Assembly: GCF_016406325.1 (NCBI RefSeq)
Contig: NZ_CP066370.1
Span: 310,001 to 374,000 of the forward strand
From: Shewanella putrefaciens
GTDB taxonomy: Bacteria; Pseudomonadota; Gammaproteobacteria; Enterobacterales; Shewanellaceae
DNA: 64,000 nt
Direction of reading: 5' to 3'
In this document: one piece after another, positions 17,030-25,536 of the stretch
Layout of the letters: the number at the start of each line of letters is the position of its first letter
Position numbering within the stretch: position 1 is the first letter of the stretch
Made by a program: the position numbers and the translations under genes
Notes under the pieces: model-generated
Told to the model about the DNA's origin: nothing
Database searches by the model: none
The model's input: only the letters and a program-made list of their open reading frames with translations

Positions 17030-17765
17030 GCTCAAGTCTCCAATGCCATTGGGATAAGCAGCCTGAAATATTTTGCGCCGTTGCAAGGGCGTGGATAAAT
17101 GCACCATAGGTCAGCGGATTTAAAGCTGTTGCCTTAGAAATGTGGCTCACCGTGAGCTTGGCCGAAGCGGGTGTATCGAAGGGTGCGAGCTGTAGGCCTA
17201 GGGCCAAAGGTAATTCAAATTCTTGGGTAAACTCATCGTACACCGGAGGCACTGGATCATCACCGAAAACCAATAGCAATGGTTCTGGCGATTGATGTAA
17301 TTGGGCGAAGGCTTCGACCATAGCTTGGGACAGGGTTTCTGTGCCCGCCGCAATTGAGGTTGAAGGCGCGGTATTGGCCGCCACTATGCCAAAAATGCCG
17401 CTGGCGGTGTTGTGCACCGACTGACTAAAACCTAAGGGCGATAAGGGCTGTTTGGCGATAATATCTTCGAGCAGGCCAATGGTGCGCTGTAACTCTCCAT
17501 GGCGCGAGGCAAAAATAGAGCGGCAATGATGGGTTACGCTGCAACGAAAACTGACCTCTAACATCATTTTAGTTAATCGACTAAAACGGCGGCGTTGCAT
17601 GGAAGGAATGTGTGTCAGGGGTGGGGAAGTGGTGTCCAGTTCTGATGTAGTGCTTTTGCCTGAGGTCTGCTCAGCCGAGTTTTTGCGCCAACATTGCCAG
17701 CTATCATTAAGGGGATATTGAGGAGCCCATGCGCCCCAAGAGAGAATGCTGAATGTTAGTTGCAC
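17022..17765 (-). CDS. apeC: Ketosynthase-like chain length factor (ApeC-like), first gene of the pigment operon
   Basis: A 247-residue protein of the short ketoacyl-synthase-like family (Ketoacyl-synt_2 type). At the place where active KS proteins have STACSSG it reads STSIAAGTE (around 155-163), so the catalytic cysteine is missing, as expected for a chain length factor. It probably pairs with the ApeO-like KS encoded at 2949-4148. GTG is the start, with GAGG about nine bases upstream. As the 5'-most gene it marks the operon's promoter side. The KS-like fold is clear. The CLF role is by analogy to characterised ApeO:ApeC pairs. Confidence 0.82.
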   Translation of the reverse strand: MQLTFSILSWGAWAPQYPLNDSWQCWRKNSAEQTSGKSTTSELDTTSPPLTHIPSMQRRRFSRLTKMMLEVSFRCSVTHHCRSIFASRHGELQRTIGLLEDIIAKQPLSPLGFSQSVHNTASGIFGIVAANTAPSTSIAAGTETLSQAMVEAFAQLHQSPEPLLLVFGDDPVPPVYDEFTQEFELPLALGLQLAPFDTPASAKLTVSHISKATALNPLTYGAFIHALATAQNISGCLSQWHWRLEHV

Positions 17766-18063
17766 TACTTTGCCTCGACACTAGTTTAAAGCTGTCTTAG
17801 TTATCCCTAACTAAGTTAAAAACATTAATAAATTTAATTAATATTGGGCTACCTACGCGTTGGATAAATCGCGCCAAATACTCCCTCAGTTGTGTCGTGC
17901 ATTCTACACTAAGTCTTTAGTTTTAATGAAGCCATTTGCATTATGCTGGTTAACAAAATGCAACCAAATCGGAAATTTCAACTCATTGGTAACATATTAT
18001 TCATGAGGTAGGGTAATAAGAAACAAAGTGGTATTACATATTGATATAGTGAGTTTTAGATTA
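17766..18063. other. AT-rich upstream region of the pigment operon
   Basis: About 300 bases without a gene between the operon start and the DUF3014 gene's terminator. The region must hold the operon promoter, but I find no convincing -35/-10 pair. The clearest structure is a perfect 8-bp inverted repeat at 17796-17815. A run of TTAATA/ATTAAT motifs lies at 17824-17845. Confidence 0.5.
17796..17815. promoter_or_regulatory. Perfect 8-bp inverted repeat upstream of apeC
   Basis: CTTAGTTA, four bases, then TAACTAAG, 31 bases before the GTG of the first pigment gene. The size and symmetry suit an operator or a leader hairpin. No regulator gene adjoins it, so the partner is unknown. Confidence 0.45.
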
Positions 18064-18089
18064 CAAAAGGCGCACTGGGCGCCTTTTGT
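18064..18089 (-). terminator. Terminator after the DUF3014 gene
   Basis: CAAAAGGCGC and GCGCCTTTTG form a perfect 10-bp stem with a five-base loop, 16 bases after the stop. The T-run is short (TTTTG), so it may act in both directions. Confidence 0.7.
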
Positions 18090-18104
18090 TGAGTGGGTTT
18101 AAGA

Positions 18105-19004
18105 TTATTGTGCTAATTGATTTTCAAGTTTACGTAGCGCAACTTTGAGCTTACGGGTGTTTTCTGGTCCCATGCGGATTAACAATTTTTGTGCACTGGG
18201 TAGTGCTTCTAAATTAGGGTCAACAAATTGATAGTTAACGCTAATTGAACTCAATTCAATGGGATCTTCAACGATAGGTGCTGCGAGTAAAACTTTAATT
18301 GCTTGTTGCATTCGGTCATTAAACTTCGCATTACTATAACCCAACTCACTAAAAGCTTCTTCCAACAGCGGCGTTAGTTGCTTATAGGTGCGGATTAGGC
18401 TCTGCTCATCCATCTTAGTAATTGAGTCAACATAAGCGTCGTATCTATGATAACTATCTGGATTCAAATAGACTTTATTCGTGATCTCAGACACTGTAAA
18501 CAGTTTTTCTGGCCCCTTAATTGGGCTTACCTTACGGGTTAATTCACCTTGAGCCAGGTTATCTACAAACACAACGAATTGACGAATAATGTCTTGCTGC
18601 ACTAATGAAGATGCAAGCAGATTATTATTAATTATGGCGAGTGCTTTTTGTTGTACAAAAGTATCACTTTCAGCCAAGGCGGGTACGGGTTCAACGACAA
18701 CCTCAGGCTCAGTCGTTACGGATGACTCTGTGCTGTTGGTGTTTGTTTCAGTGGTTGTTGGTGTTGTTTCTGTGGTTTCTTCTGGCTCCGTAGCACTTTC
18801 CAGTGTCATAGGTTCAGATGATGGTGTTTCAGGTAATACAATGGGCGCGTTAGGGATGCGTTTGGGTGAGTCTGAATCACCGCTGTAGTAATAATATCCT
18901 CCGGCAGAAAGTAGCACGACGAGCACTATCGCAAAAAGAGCAAAGCGATTGCTGCTAGAAGAAGTCTCTTGAGGGTTTATTCTATCGTCTTGATTAACTT
19001 GCAT
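18105..19004 (-). CDS. Membrane-anchored DUF3014 protein
   Basis: A 299-residue protein with a cytoplasmic tail, a single membrane helix at about 22-38, a Pro/Glu/Thr/Ser-rich linker (45-115) and a helical C-terminal domain from about 118 to the end that matches DUF3014 as I recognise it (LARGELTRK-like core VDNLAQGELTRKVSPIKGPEKLF). The topology predicts a periplasmic C-terminal domain. No function is known for the family. It is monocistronic, with its own terminator, and its ATG is preceded by AAGGAT. The repetitive linker is heavy in Thr codons. Confidence 0.85.
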   Translation of the reverse strand: MQVNQDDRINPQETSSSSNRFALFAIVLVVLLSAGGYYYYSGDSDSPKRIPNAPIVLPETPSSEPMTLESATEPEETTETTPTTTETNTNSTESSVTTEPEVVVEPVPALAESDTFVQQKALAIINNNLLASSLVQQDIIRQFVVFVDNLAQGELTRKVSPIKGPEKLFTVSEITNKVYLNPDSYHRYDAYVDSITKMDEQSLIRTYKQLTPLLEEAFSELGYSNAKFNDRMQQAIKVLLAAPIVEDPIELSSISVNYQFVDPNLEALPSAQKLLIRMGPENTRKLKVALRKLENQLAQ

Positions 19005-19190
19005 TTTACATCCTTAGCTTGAGTTTCAAGGTAACGTGGTGAATACATGCAGCTAACATTCATTAAAGTGCAATAACGGACTTATTCGAGGGCCGCAGGT
19101 TTATTGTGCAAGTTTCCATGCGCTTGTCTATAGCACCTAGCTGAACATACATGATTTATTTTACTATGAAGCGATTCGCTTCCTATCTAA

Positions 19191-21281
19191 TTAAGCCTGC
19201 ACATAGTGCTGTCTGTGCCCGAGCCAACGTAAAATAATTGCATCGACTTTTTCGGGAGCTTGCGCCATTACATGGCTCGCTAATTTCTGAATGTGTGGGA
19301 TCAATGCTTGATCGCGCACCAGATCGGCAATTTTGAGCTCGGCGAGCCCCGTCTGTTTAGTGCCAAGCACTTCACCCGGGCCACGAATTTCTAAATCTTT
19401 CTGCGCTATGATGAAACCATCATTGCTTTGTCTGAGGACACTCAGTCGTTGGGTGGCGGTATGGCTCAACGGCGCCTTGTAGAGTAACACACAATGGCTT
19501 GCGATGGCGCCTCGACCGACTCGTCCGCGCAGTTGATGCAGTTGTGCTAGACCTAAACGTTCAGGGTTTTCGATGATCATTAGGCTAGCATTGGGCACGT
19601 CGACGCCGACTTCAATCACGGTTGTCGCTACCAGTAGATGAATCATGCCTGCCTTAAAGTCGGCCATGATTTGCTGTTTCTCGGCACTTTTTAATCTGCC
19701 ATGCACTAGGCCGATATTGAGATCTGGCAGGGCGAGACGCAGTTCTTCGGCCGTGTCTTCGGCGGCTTGGCATTCGAGCACTTCGGATTCTTCAATCAGA
19801 GTACACACCCAGTAGGCTTGACGTTGGTCGGTGATGACGGCGTTGCGCACCCGTTCAAGCACTTCGTTACGGCGGGAATCGGCAATTGCCACTGTGGTTA
19901 CGGGTGTACGCCCCGGTGGCAGTTCATCGATAATGGAGGTGTCGAGATCTGCATAGGCCGTCATCGCCAATGTGCGTGGAATGGGGGTTGCAGTCATGAT
20001 TAACTGATGTGGATGAAAGCCTTGGCTCATGCCTTTTTCCCGCAGACCTAAGCGTTGGTGTACGCCGAATCTGTGCTGCTCATCGATAATAATTAATGCG
20101 AGTTTGTTAAAGACCGCATGCTGCTGGAAGATGGCATGGGTGCCAATCACCATCTGGGCTGCGCCAGATTCAATATCCGCAAGGGATTGGGTTCTGGCCT
20201 TGCCTTTCAGTTTCCCTGCAAGCCAACCCACCTTAAGTCCGAGTGGCTCAAACCAAGCGGCAAAGTTAGTTGCATGTTGCTCTGCTAATAATTCGGTTGG
20301 TGCCATCATGGCAACTTGATAACCGTTTTCAATCGCTTGTAATGCCGCCATCGCCGCGACTAAGGTTTTACCTGAGCCAACATCCCCTTGCACTAAGCGC
20401 ATCATAGGGTGCGGTTTTTCTAAATCTTTGCCTATATCAGCCACGACTCTTTGCTGGGCGCCAGTCGGCTTAAAGGGCAGAGCCGCGAGGAAGGGATTGA
20501 GCAACTGCCCCGTGGCCTGCATGGTGACGGCAGCGTCTAAATTACTGCGCTGCCGTAGGCGCAACATGCTGAGATTATGGGCGAGTAATTCTTCCTGCAC
20601 GAGTCGTTGCTGGGCAGGGTGTTGACCTAGCTCTAAATCGAACTGAGAGATCCCCGCAGGAGGGCGATGTAACGTCTGCAGTGCTTGTTTAAGGCTGATG
20701 TTGTTAGGTTGTAATTGCGGTGGCAGCAGCTCAGTTAAGCCACCCTCTTTCAGCAATACCAAGGCTTGCTCCGTCAGCTTTAGCCAACTCGCCTGTTTTA
20801 AGCCTTCAGTTGTGGGATAAATCGGCGTTAGGGTATCACTCAGGTGAACATCTTCACCGGGATACACCACTTTATATTCTGGATGCACTATCTCAGCTTG
20901 ATGACTACCACGGCGCACTTCACCATAGGCGCGGATCATCAAACCATTTTGCATGGCATTACGCTGAGCAACGGAAAAGTTAAAGAAGCGCAGGCTTAAG
21001 CTGCCCGTATCGTCGCGCACATTGCAGACCAGCATGCGCTTGCGGCCTTGGATGATTTGTGTCGATTGGATTTCTGCTTCTATCGTACCGTAACCGCCTA
21101 GGCTGAGGGCGGCAATCGGATAGATTTGGGTTCTGTCTTCGTAGCGCAGGGGTAAGTGAAACAGCAGATCTTGTACTGTTGTGATGCCGAGCTTTGCGAG
21201 TTTCTCCGCGACCTTTTTGGCGACGCCTTTGAGGTCGGTGATCGGAACAAGATCCAATTGCTGCAAGTCGTTAGCACTCAA
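19191..21281 (-). CDS. recG: ATP-dependent DNA helicase RecG
   Basis: A 696-residue branched-DNA helicase that regresses stalled forks and processes Holliday junctions. An N-terminal wedge/OB domain (about 50-160) is followed by helicase motif I, GDVGSGKT, near 300, motif II, DEQHRFG, near 405, and the TRG-type C-terminal region LAQLHQLRGRVGRG...CVLLY. The length is normal for RecG. The likely start is TTG at 21281 (MSANDLQQL), because no in-frame ATG occurs before conserved sequence. This start is less certain than the gene. A 7-bp palindrome lies at 19168-19182, just past the stop, without a T-run. Confidence 0.95.
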   Translation of the reverse strand: MSANDLQQLDLVPITDLKGVAKKVAEKLAKLGITTVQDLLFHLPLRYEDRTQIYPIAALSLGGYGTIEAEIQSTQIIQGRKRMLVCNVRDDTGSLSLRFFNFSVAQRNAMQNGLMIRAYGEVRRGSHQAEIVHPEYKVVYPGEDVHLSDTLTPIYPTTEGLKQASWLKLTEQALVLLKEGGLTELLPPQLQPNNISLKQALQTLHRPPAGISQFDLELGQHPAQQRLVQEELLAHNLSMLRLRQRSNLDAAVTMQATGQLLNPFLAALPFKPTGAQQRVVADIGKDLEKPHPMMRLVQGDVGSGKTLVAAMAALQAIENGYQVAMMAPTELLAEQHATNFAAWFEPLGLKVGWLAGKLKGKARTQSLADIESGAAQMVIGTHAIFQQHAVFNKLALIIIDEQHRFGVHQRLGLREKGMSQGFHPHQLIMTATPIPRTLAMTAYADLDTSIIDELPPGRTPVTTVAIADSRRNEVLERVRNAVITDQRQAYWVCTLIEESEVLECQAAEDTAEELRLALPDLNIGLVHGRLKSAEKQQIMADFKAGMIHLLVATTVIEVGVDVPNASLMIIENPERLGLAQLHQLRGRVGRGAIASHCVLLYKAPLSHTATQRLSVLRQSNDGFIIAQKDLEIRGPGEVLGTKQTGLAELKIADLVRDQALIPHIQKLASHVMAQAPEKVDAIILRWLGHRQHYVQA

Positions 21282-21513
21282 TCACTGTGAATTTATACAT
21301 ATATTAACAGAGAATAAGCGTAAGGCAATCTTAGGACGTAACGCGATAAAAGTGCAGGAGGGTAAAGGTTATGCTCTTTTAAATTGGTTGCCTAACCGCT
21401 TTGTTTTGTATCGATACATAAAAAATACAGATATTTTGAGTTTTCATCTGTTACACATAAAATTAGTCTTGGTTAGATAAGTTTTATTTATCATTTCTCA
21501 TACGAGGTGCAGG

Positions 21514-22227
21514 ATGTATTTCCAAGTCGTGGTTCTTGCTTTATTAGCATTATTACCGATGGTTAATCCGCCTACTACGGCCACTCTACTTTTGGGGCTG
21601 AGTAAGGGGATGTCTCGCGAACATGTTCGGCATCAGGTTAACTTGGCTGCTATCTACCTATTTTGCACTCTTTGTGTTTGCTTTTTTATTGGCTCTTCAA
21701 TCTTAGAGCTATTTGGTATTTCAATCCCTGGTTTGCGATTAGCGGGTGGGCTGATTATCGGCTTTATTGGTTTTAGAATGCTATTTCCTACGCCAGCACA
21801 GGCTAATAATGTCGATATTAATGAAAGTATTGCTTTTGTGCCGCTGACGATGCCAAGTATGTGTGGGCCTGGCACTATGGCGTTGGTGATTAGTGGTGCA
21901 GCCCAAATTGCTGAGCTGCCCGATGAATACAGCCGTTTTACGATTTATAGCGCTATGGTGACGGCTTTTGCTTTGATGAGCCTGATCAGTTGGGGCGTAC
22001 TTAAGCTGGCAGATCCCGTTTGTAAAATCCTCGGTGCTACGGGTATTGATGCTATGACGCGGATTATGGGGTTTCTATTGGTGTGTATGGGAATGCAATT
22101 TTGTATTAACGGCATAAAAGAAGTGGCACAGGATCCGGTTTTCCATACGCCACTAATCCAAAAGACAGCACTTGAAATGGGAGATAGCCCTACGTCATTA
22201 ATTTCTCCCCAGCCACTTGCTATCTGA
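21514..22227 (+). CDS. MarC-family integral membrane protein
   Basis: A 237-residue protein with six hydrophobic helices and the MarC/YhgN pattern: LPMVNPPTTATLLLGLSKGMS near the N-terminus and FVPLTMPSMCGPGTMALVISGA (about 108-129) in the middle. MarC proteins were once linked to multiple antibiotic resistance, but that role is not supported and their function is unknown. GAGGTGCAGG lies directly before the ATG. It is divergent from recG. The C-terminal 30 residues form a polar tail, slightly longer than in small MarC proteins. Confidence 0.85.
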   Translation: MYFQVVVLALLALLPMVNPPTTATLLLGLSKGMSREHVRHQVNLAAIYLFCTLCVCFFIGSSILELFGISIPGLRLAGGLIIGFIGFRMLFPTPAQANNVDINESIAFVPLTMPSMCGPGTMALVISGAAQIAELPDEYSRFTIYSAMVTAFALMSLISWGVLKLADPVCKILGATGIDAMTRIMGFLLVCMGMQFCINGIKEVAQDPVFHTPLIQKTALEMGDSPTSLISPQPLAI

Positions 22228-22343
22228 GATCTGCTATAGCAGCCGCCTTACTCTCCTGAGTGATGGAGTTTCTCTTATTCGAAAGCTCCGATCACGGGGA
22301 GAGCCATTAGCTCAACTTTGCTTACACTAGTTCAAGTTATTGA

Positions 22344-23789
22344 CTATTTTTTGTCAGATCTAAGCACCAGCTCGACTCGGCGATTCAAACGCTGCCCCGT
22401 GTCGTTAGCATTACTCGCGACTGGGCTGTATTCACCGTTGCCATGGGCTGTTAATTGGACGGATGGAATGTTAAACGCTTCATTCAGTTGTTTAATCACG
22501 GCAGCAGCACGGCGTTCTGACAGGCTTTGATTGTAACTCCGCTCGCCCTTATCATCGGTATGACCGACCACATAAAAACTCAGAGCAGGATTTTGCTTAA
22601 GATAAGTTGCTAGCACCTCTAATATTGGCTTGGACTCGGGCAGCATGCGCTCACTGTCGTAATCGAACAGCAAGCCCTCCAACGTCGCCTTACCTGTTTG
22701 CGAGATAGCATCGGTTAGCGCATCGAGATTAATCGCCACCCGATCATCCTTCAGTGCCGAGAGTTCCATTACTCTAACAGTAGTGTCAGTCGGTGTACCA
22801 TTGGAATATCCCTGTGAATAGATATCGAAATATACATCGCCCTGCGGATGGCTGAGTTGAAACAGCTGGTACTCTTGCCCCTCATCATCTTGATCATCTT
22901 TAAATAAGCCCATGGCTTTTATCAGGCTGTCATCGTCACCACAGACGGTACCTTTACAATGGAATATTCGTTCTGCGGCCAGTTTTTGTGCCGCAGCGGC
23001 ATAATTGCTGTTGATTTCAAATAGAGAATAGCTCTCTGGCATGCGATAACTGATTTGGGTGAGCTTGGCTGCTAGTGGCTTGGTTTGGTAATCGCTTCCG
23101 GCCATTCCCACAATCACAGGCACCTGCGTAAAATTGATTTGTTTGTAGTGAGCGATATAACTGCCGGGCATGCGACCCAGCAAAGGATGATCAGCCGATC
23201 CTTGTGCATCCTCACTCCGTTTGTCTTTAATCTCAATCTCCTTTGGCGCCTGTTGCAAAAAGCTGTTGTTTGCCTGAATCAGATCAAGCGGCTCTGGGAT
23301 TACCTCAAGAATATCGACCTGTATGTAGGTGTACCTGCCCTCACGATTAACGGCATAGATGCTGCTGTAAACATCACCACTTGTACCTTTCATTTTTGCT
23401 GCCACGTAAGCACTGTGATAGTCGGCATTCACTTCTCTAAGTGGCTTTAGTTGACTCTGCATTGCTTGGCCATCTCCGCAGGATGCAGCCTTGCAATTAA
23501 ATAAAACCTCAGCATTGAGCTTTTTCATCTGAGCCAAATAATTATTGATCACATGCTCAGGGCTATAACTTTCAGGTAGTTCAACGCTTTGCCGAGTTAA
23601 CTGTCCAGAGACAGTCAAAAGAGTCAACTTATTGTCATTTACTGCGGTGATAATATCAAAGGGCGTAAAGTGGATGCGTTTTTCTTCAGGAGATTTAGCA
23701 TCCGAGAAAGGAGTGAACAACTGTTCTGCATTGGCACCAAAGGCAGTGGTGGTTAATAGTACAGCACTCAATAATGTATTTTGTCCCAT
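22344..23789 (-). CDS. OmpA-family protein with a duplicated N-terminal module
   Basis: A 481-residue exported protein. The signal peptide spans 1-21 (ending AFGANA|EQ). Two similar modules follow: PESYSPEHVINNYLAQ...LFNCKAASCGD (about 73-106) and PESYSLFEINSNYAAA...FHCKGTVCGDD (about 240-275), each with a CKxxxCG pair that could form a disulfide. They resemble DUF4892. The C-terminal OmpA domain (about 365-478) has FDYDSERM, VVGHTDDKG, NQSLSERRAAAV and RLNRRVEL, the residues that bind peptidoglycan. It is probably an outer-membrane or periplasmic protein tethered to the wall. AAGGA precedes the ATG. Confidence 0.85.
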   Translation of the reverse strand: MGQNTLLSAVLLTTTAFGANAEQLFTPFSDAKSPEEKRIHFTPFDIITAVNDNKLTLLTVSGQLTRQSVELPESYSPEHVINNYLAQMKKLNAEVLFNCKAASCGDGQAMQSQLKPLREVNADYHSAYVAAKMKGTSGDVYSSIYAVNREGRYTYIQVDILEVIPEPLDLIQANNSFLQQAPKEIEIKDKRSEDAQGSADHPLLGRMPGSYIAHYKQINFTQVPVIVGMAGSDYQTKPLAAKLTQISYRMPESYSLFEINSNYAAAAQKLAAERIFHCKGTVCGDDDSLIKAMGLFKDDQDDEGQEYQLFQLSHPQGDVYFDIYSQGYSNGTPTDTTVRVMELSALKDDRVAINLDALTDAISQTGKATLEGLLFDYDSERMLPESKPILEVLATYLKQNPALSFYVVGHTDDKGERSYNQSLSERRAAAVIKQLNEAFNIPSVQLTAHGNGEYSPVASNANDTGQRLNRRVELVLRSDKK

Positions 23790-23941
23790 AAAAAATCCTT
23801 TTCAGTGGGGAGGTTTTACTTTAGCTTATTAATTAGGCGAAGGATCGTACAATAAAAAAATTGAAATGTCATACTCAGAGTTTGTTTAACTAGAGTAATG
23901 TTTTTCCCGAGTGATATATATGGATATATGAGAATGTACGT

Positions 23942-24374
23942 ATGAATATGAATATACGAAATGGTATTCGTCTGGAGGGAGAAGGTTTTGACTTGTTACC
24001 AGAGTTGAGAAAAATTTATTTTACGAATGGATTGTGTTTACGAAAGGCACTATCAAACAATGAACAACAATATATTAATCGAGTTATTTTTGTCGACTGG
24101 ACACAAAAAACATCTCCCGCATTGGTATTGCGACATGAAAAATCAACAGTTTATGTCGCTGTCGTCAATCATCACGATACTCAAATAGAAATTACATTGC
24201 TAAGAGCTGGATTTCATGGGCAAGTTGTCAGAAATAGTTCTTTAGTCTCACATTTATCAGCAATAGATTGCCAAAGCATTGAATGTTTCACTTAACACAG
24301 TGAAAATGCATCTCCAAAATATCTATCGCAAAAACAATCTAAAGGGACGAATTCAACTAATGTCGTCATACTAA
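23942..24374 (+). pseudogene. Remnant of a LuxR/CsgD-type transcriptional regulator
   Basis: The first 117 codons (23942-24295) read as a receiver-like N-terminal domain: VIFVDWTQ, then LVLRHEK, VAVVNHHDTQIE and LLRAGFHGQVVRNSSL, the spacing seen in CsgD-type regulators. In the next frame, bases 24267-24374 encode IAKALNVSLNTVKMHLQNIY and RKNNLKGRIQL, the second half of a LuxR helix-turn-helix. The part between (normally a linker plus the first HTH helices, some 50-60 residues) is missing and the frame changes. An internal deletion with frameshift fits both facts. It is divergent from the OmpA-like gene, which it may once have controlled. Confidence 0.75.
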
Positions 24375-24494
24375 ATAATTACTTTTTTAGAGTTTATAGC
24401 TTAATTTATTTTTATCTTTCTGAGTGATTTAATCATCGTTACATTGTTTTAGTAATAACCATGGAATTCTTTTTATGATTCAAGGAGTGAAACT

Positions 24495-24629
24495 ATGTTT
24501 AAGCGTAAAATTATTAAACCGCTTCGAAGACGAGTATTCGTTAATAACAACGGCACATGGGGCAAAGGCTATCAGGTGATGGCCTTATCCTTTTTTTGGC
24601 TAATCCACACAATAACTTCTTTAAACTAA
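24495..24629 (+). CDS. Small ORF of 44 codons with a strong ribosome-binding site
   Basis: CAAGGAG lies seven bases before an ATG that opens a 44-residue peptide. The N-terminal third is very basic (MFKRKIIKPLRRRVF) and the C-terminal half hydrophobic (YQVMALSFFWLIHTI), so it could be a small membrane-associated peptide. It ends 11 bases before the next gene's ATG and could be its leader. I do not recognise the family. Support is the Shine-Dalgarno, the start and the residue bias only. Confidence 0.45.
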   Translation: MFKRKIIKPLRRRVFVNNNGTWGKGYQVMALSFFWLIHTITSLN

Positions 24630-24640
24630 GCACTGTAAAG

Positions 24641-25210
24641 ATGTCATTTCGCTCATTTCCTTTTAGCATGAATCTTTTACTTTGTGTCTCGTTGCTCAGC
24701 GTCGCCTCTATTTCCATCGCTGAGGAAAAATCCGGCTATGACTTGCTATTGGAAATGGCCATTCCTAAGCCCCATGAGGTTGATCTGGCTCGTAAAGGCG
24801 TCGCAGAGGCCAGTATAGAAAAGGCTTGGGAACGCCCATGTCCATATGTTGCATTGGAAGCTGAAGATGGTTCTGCCGAAGGTTACCAGCTTTACTATCG
24901 TTGTCAGCGATGGAATAACTGTAAAGAGGTCGGAGGCTCCGCCAGTGTGTTTACCGAAGCTTTTTTCAGAAACCATAAGAAGAAGTTAGGTATCCCTTGG
25001 GAGTTGATGCGTGATGGTAGTGCCTTTGGCAAGGATGCATCCGATTTTGAAGATGCTAAGGGACACCTTTATCAGTATGCATTGAAATTTTCCGAGGATA
25101 ATTGGCGCCTGTTTGAAGGACGAATTCCTTTAGAGGCCAGTGATTTAGCCGAACAAAAATTCTGGCAATGGTGCTCTATCCAGCCTCTGTCTATTTGGGA
25201 AAATGAGTAG
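24641..25210 (+). CDS. Secreted protein of unknown function
   Basis: A 189-residue protein with a signal peptide (hydrophobic core about 11-25, cleavage near SIA|EEKSG). The mature part is acidic and rich in aromatic residues. It has four cysteines (CPYVAL, YRCQRWNNCKE and QWCSIQ), which could form two disulfides in the periplasm. I do not recognise a family. The ATG at 24641 places the signal peptide at the N-terminus; an ATG at 24557 adds 28 residues that overlap the small upstream ORF in another frame. It is probably read together with that ORF. Confidence 0.72.
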   Translation: MSFRSFPFSMNLLLCVSLLSVASISIAEEKSGYDLLLEMAIPKPHEVDLARKGVAEASIEKAWERPCPYVALEAEDGSAEGYQLYYRCQRWNNCKEVGGSASVFTEAFFRNHKKKLGIPWELMRDGSAFGKDASDFEDAKGHLYQYALKFSEDNWRLFEGRIPLEASDLAEQKFWQWCSIQPLSIWENE

Positions 25211-25536
25211 CGTTATAGTAATCGATTGGTAAGGTGTATCTACAATCATAGATTTGAATCTTGTATTTTTTAATTCTTGCTTAAAATACATTTAGTTAAT
25301 CTTTGGTATTTAGCCTTTTTATTGATTTAGTCGCTAAGTTAGTCTCGTTTTAGTGGGCGAATTCATTAAAACAATGACTGAGCGGAATTTGGGGCACTGT
25401 ATTGAGTGGGGCTAAGTAGTTTTGGTCACCACTTTAGTCCCACTTTTTCATAGAAAATAGCAAACAATCTCAAATACAAAAGATTAATCCAATCAATTTA
25501 TTGCTTTTTTAAAGCTTTAGTAATGAGTCGGAAGCA
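25211..25536. other. AT-rich intergenic region with one imperfect hairpin
   Basis: A 326-base gap between the secreted protein and yicC, which converge here. Apart from an imperfect hairpin with T5 at 25406-25448 I see no gene or repeat. Confidence 0.5.
25406..25448 (+). terminator. Possible terminator
   Basis: GTGGGGCTAAGTAGT pairs imperfectly with ACCACTTTAGTCCCAC and is followed by TTTTT. It lies almost 200 bases after the nearest plus-strand gene, so its role is uncertain. Confidence 0.4.

Noticed and set aside
19168..19182. GAAGCGATTCGCTTC palindrome as the recG terminator
   Set aside because: The stem is short and no T-run follows on the minus strand; it may be chance or a protein site.
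23942..24295. 117-residue protein as a complete small gene
   Set aside because: The matching LuxR HTH half follows in another frame, so this is the head of a broken regulator rather than a whole gene.
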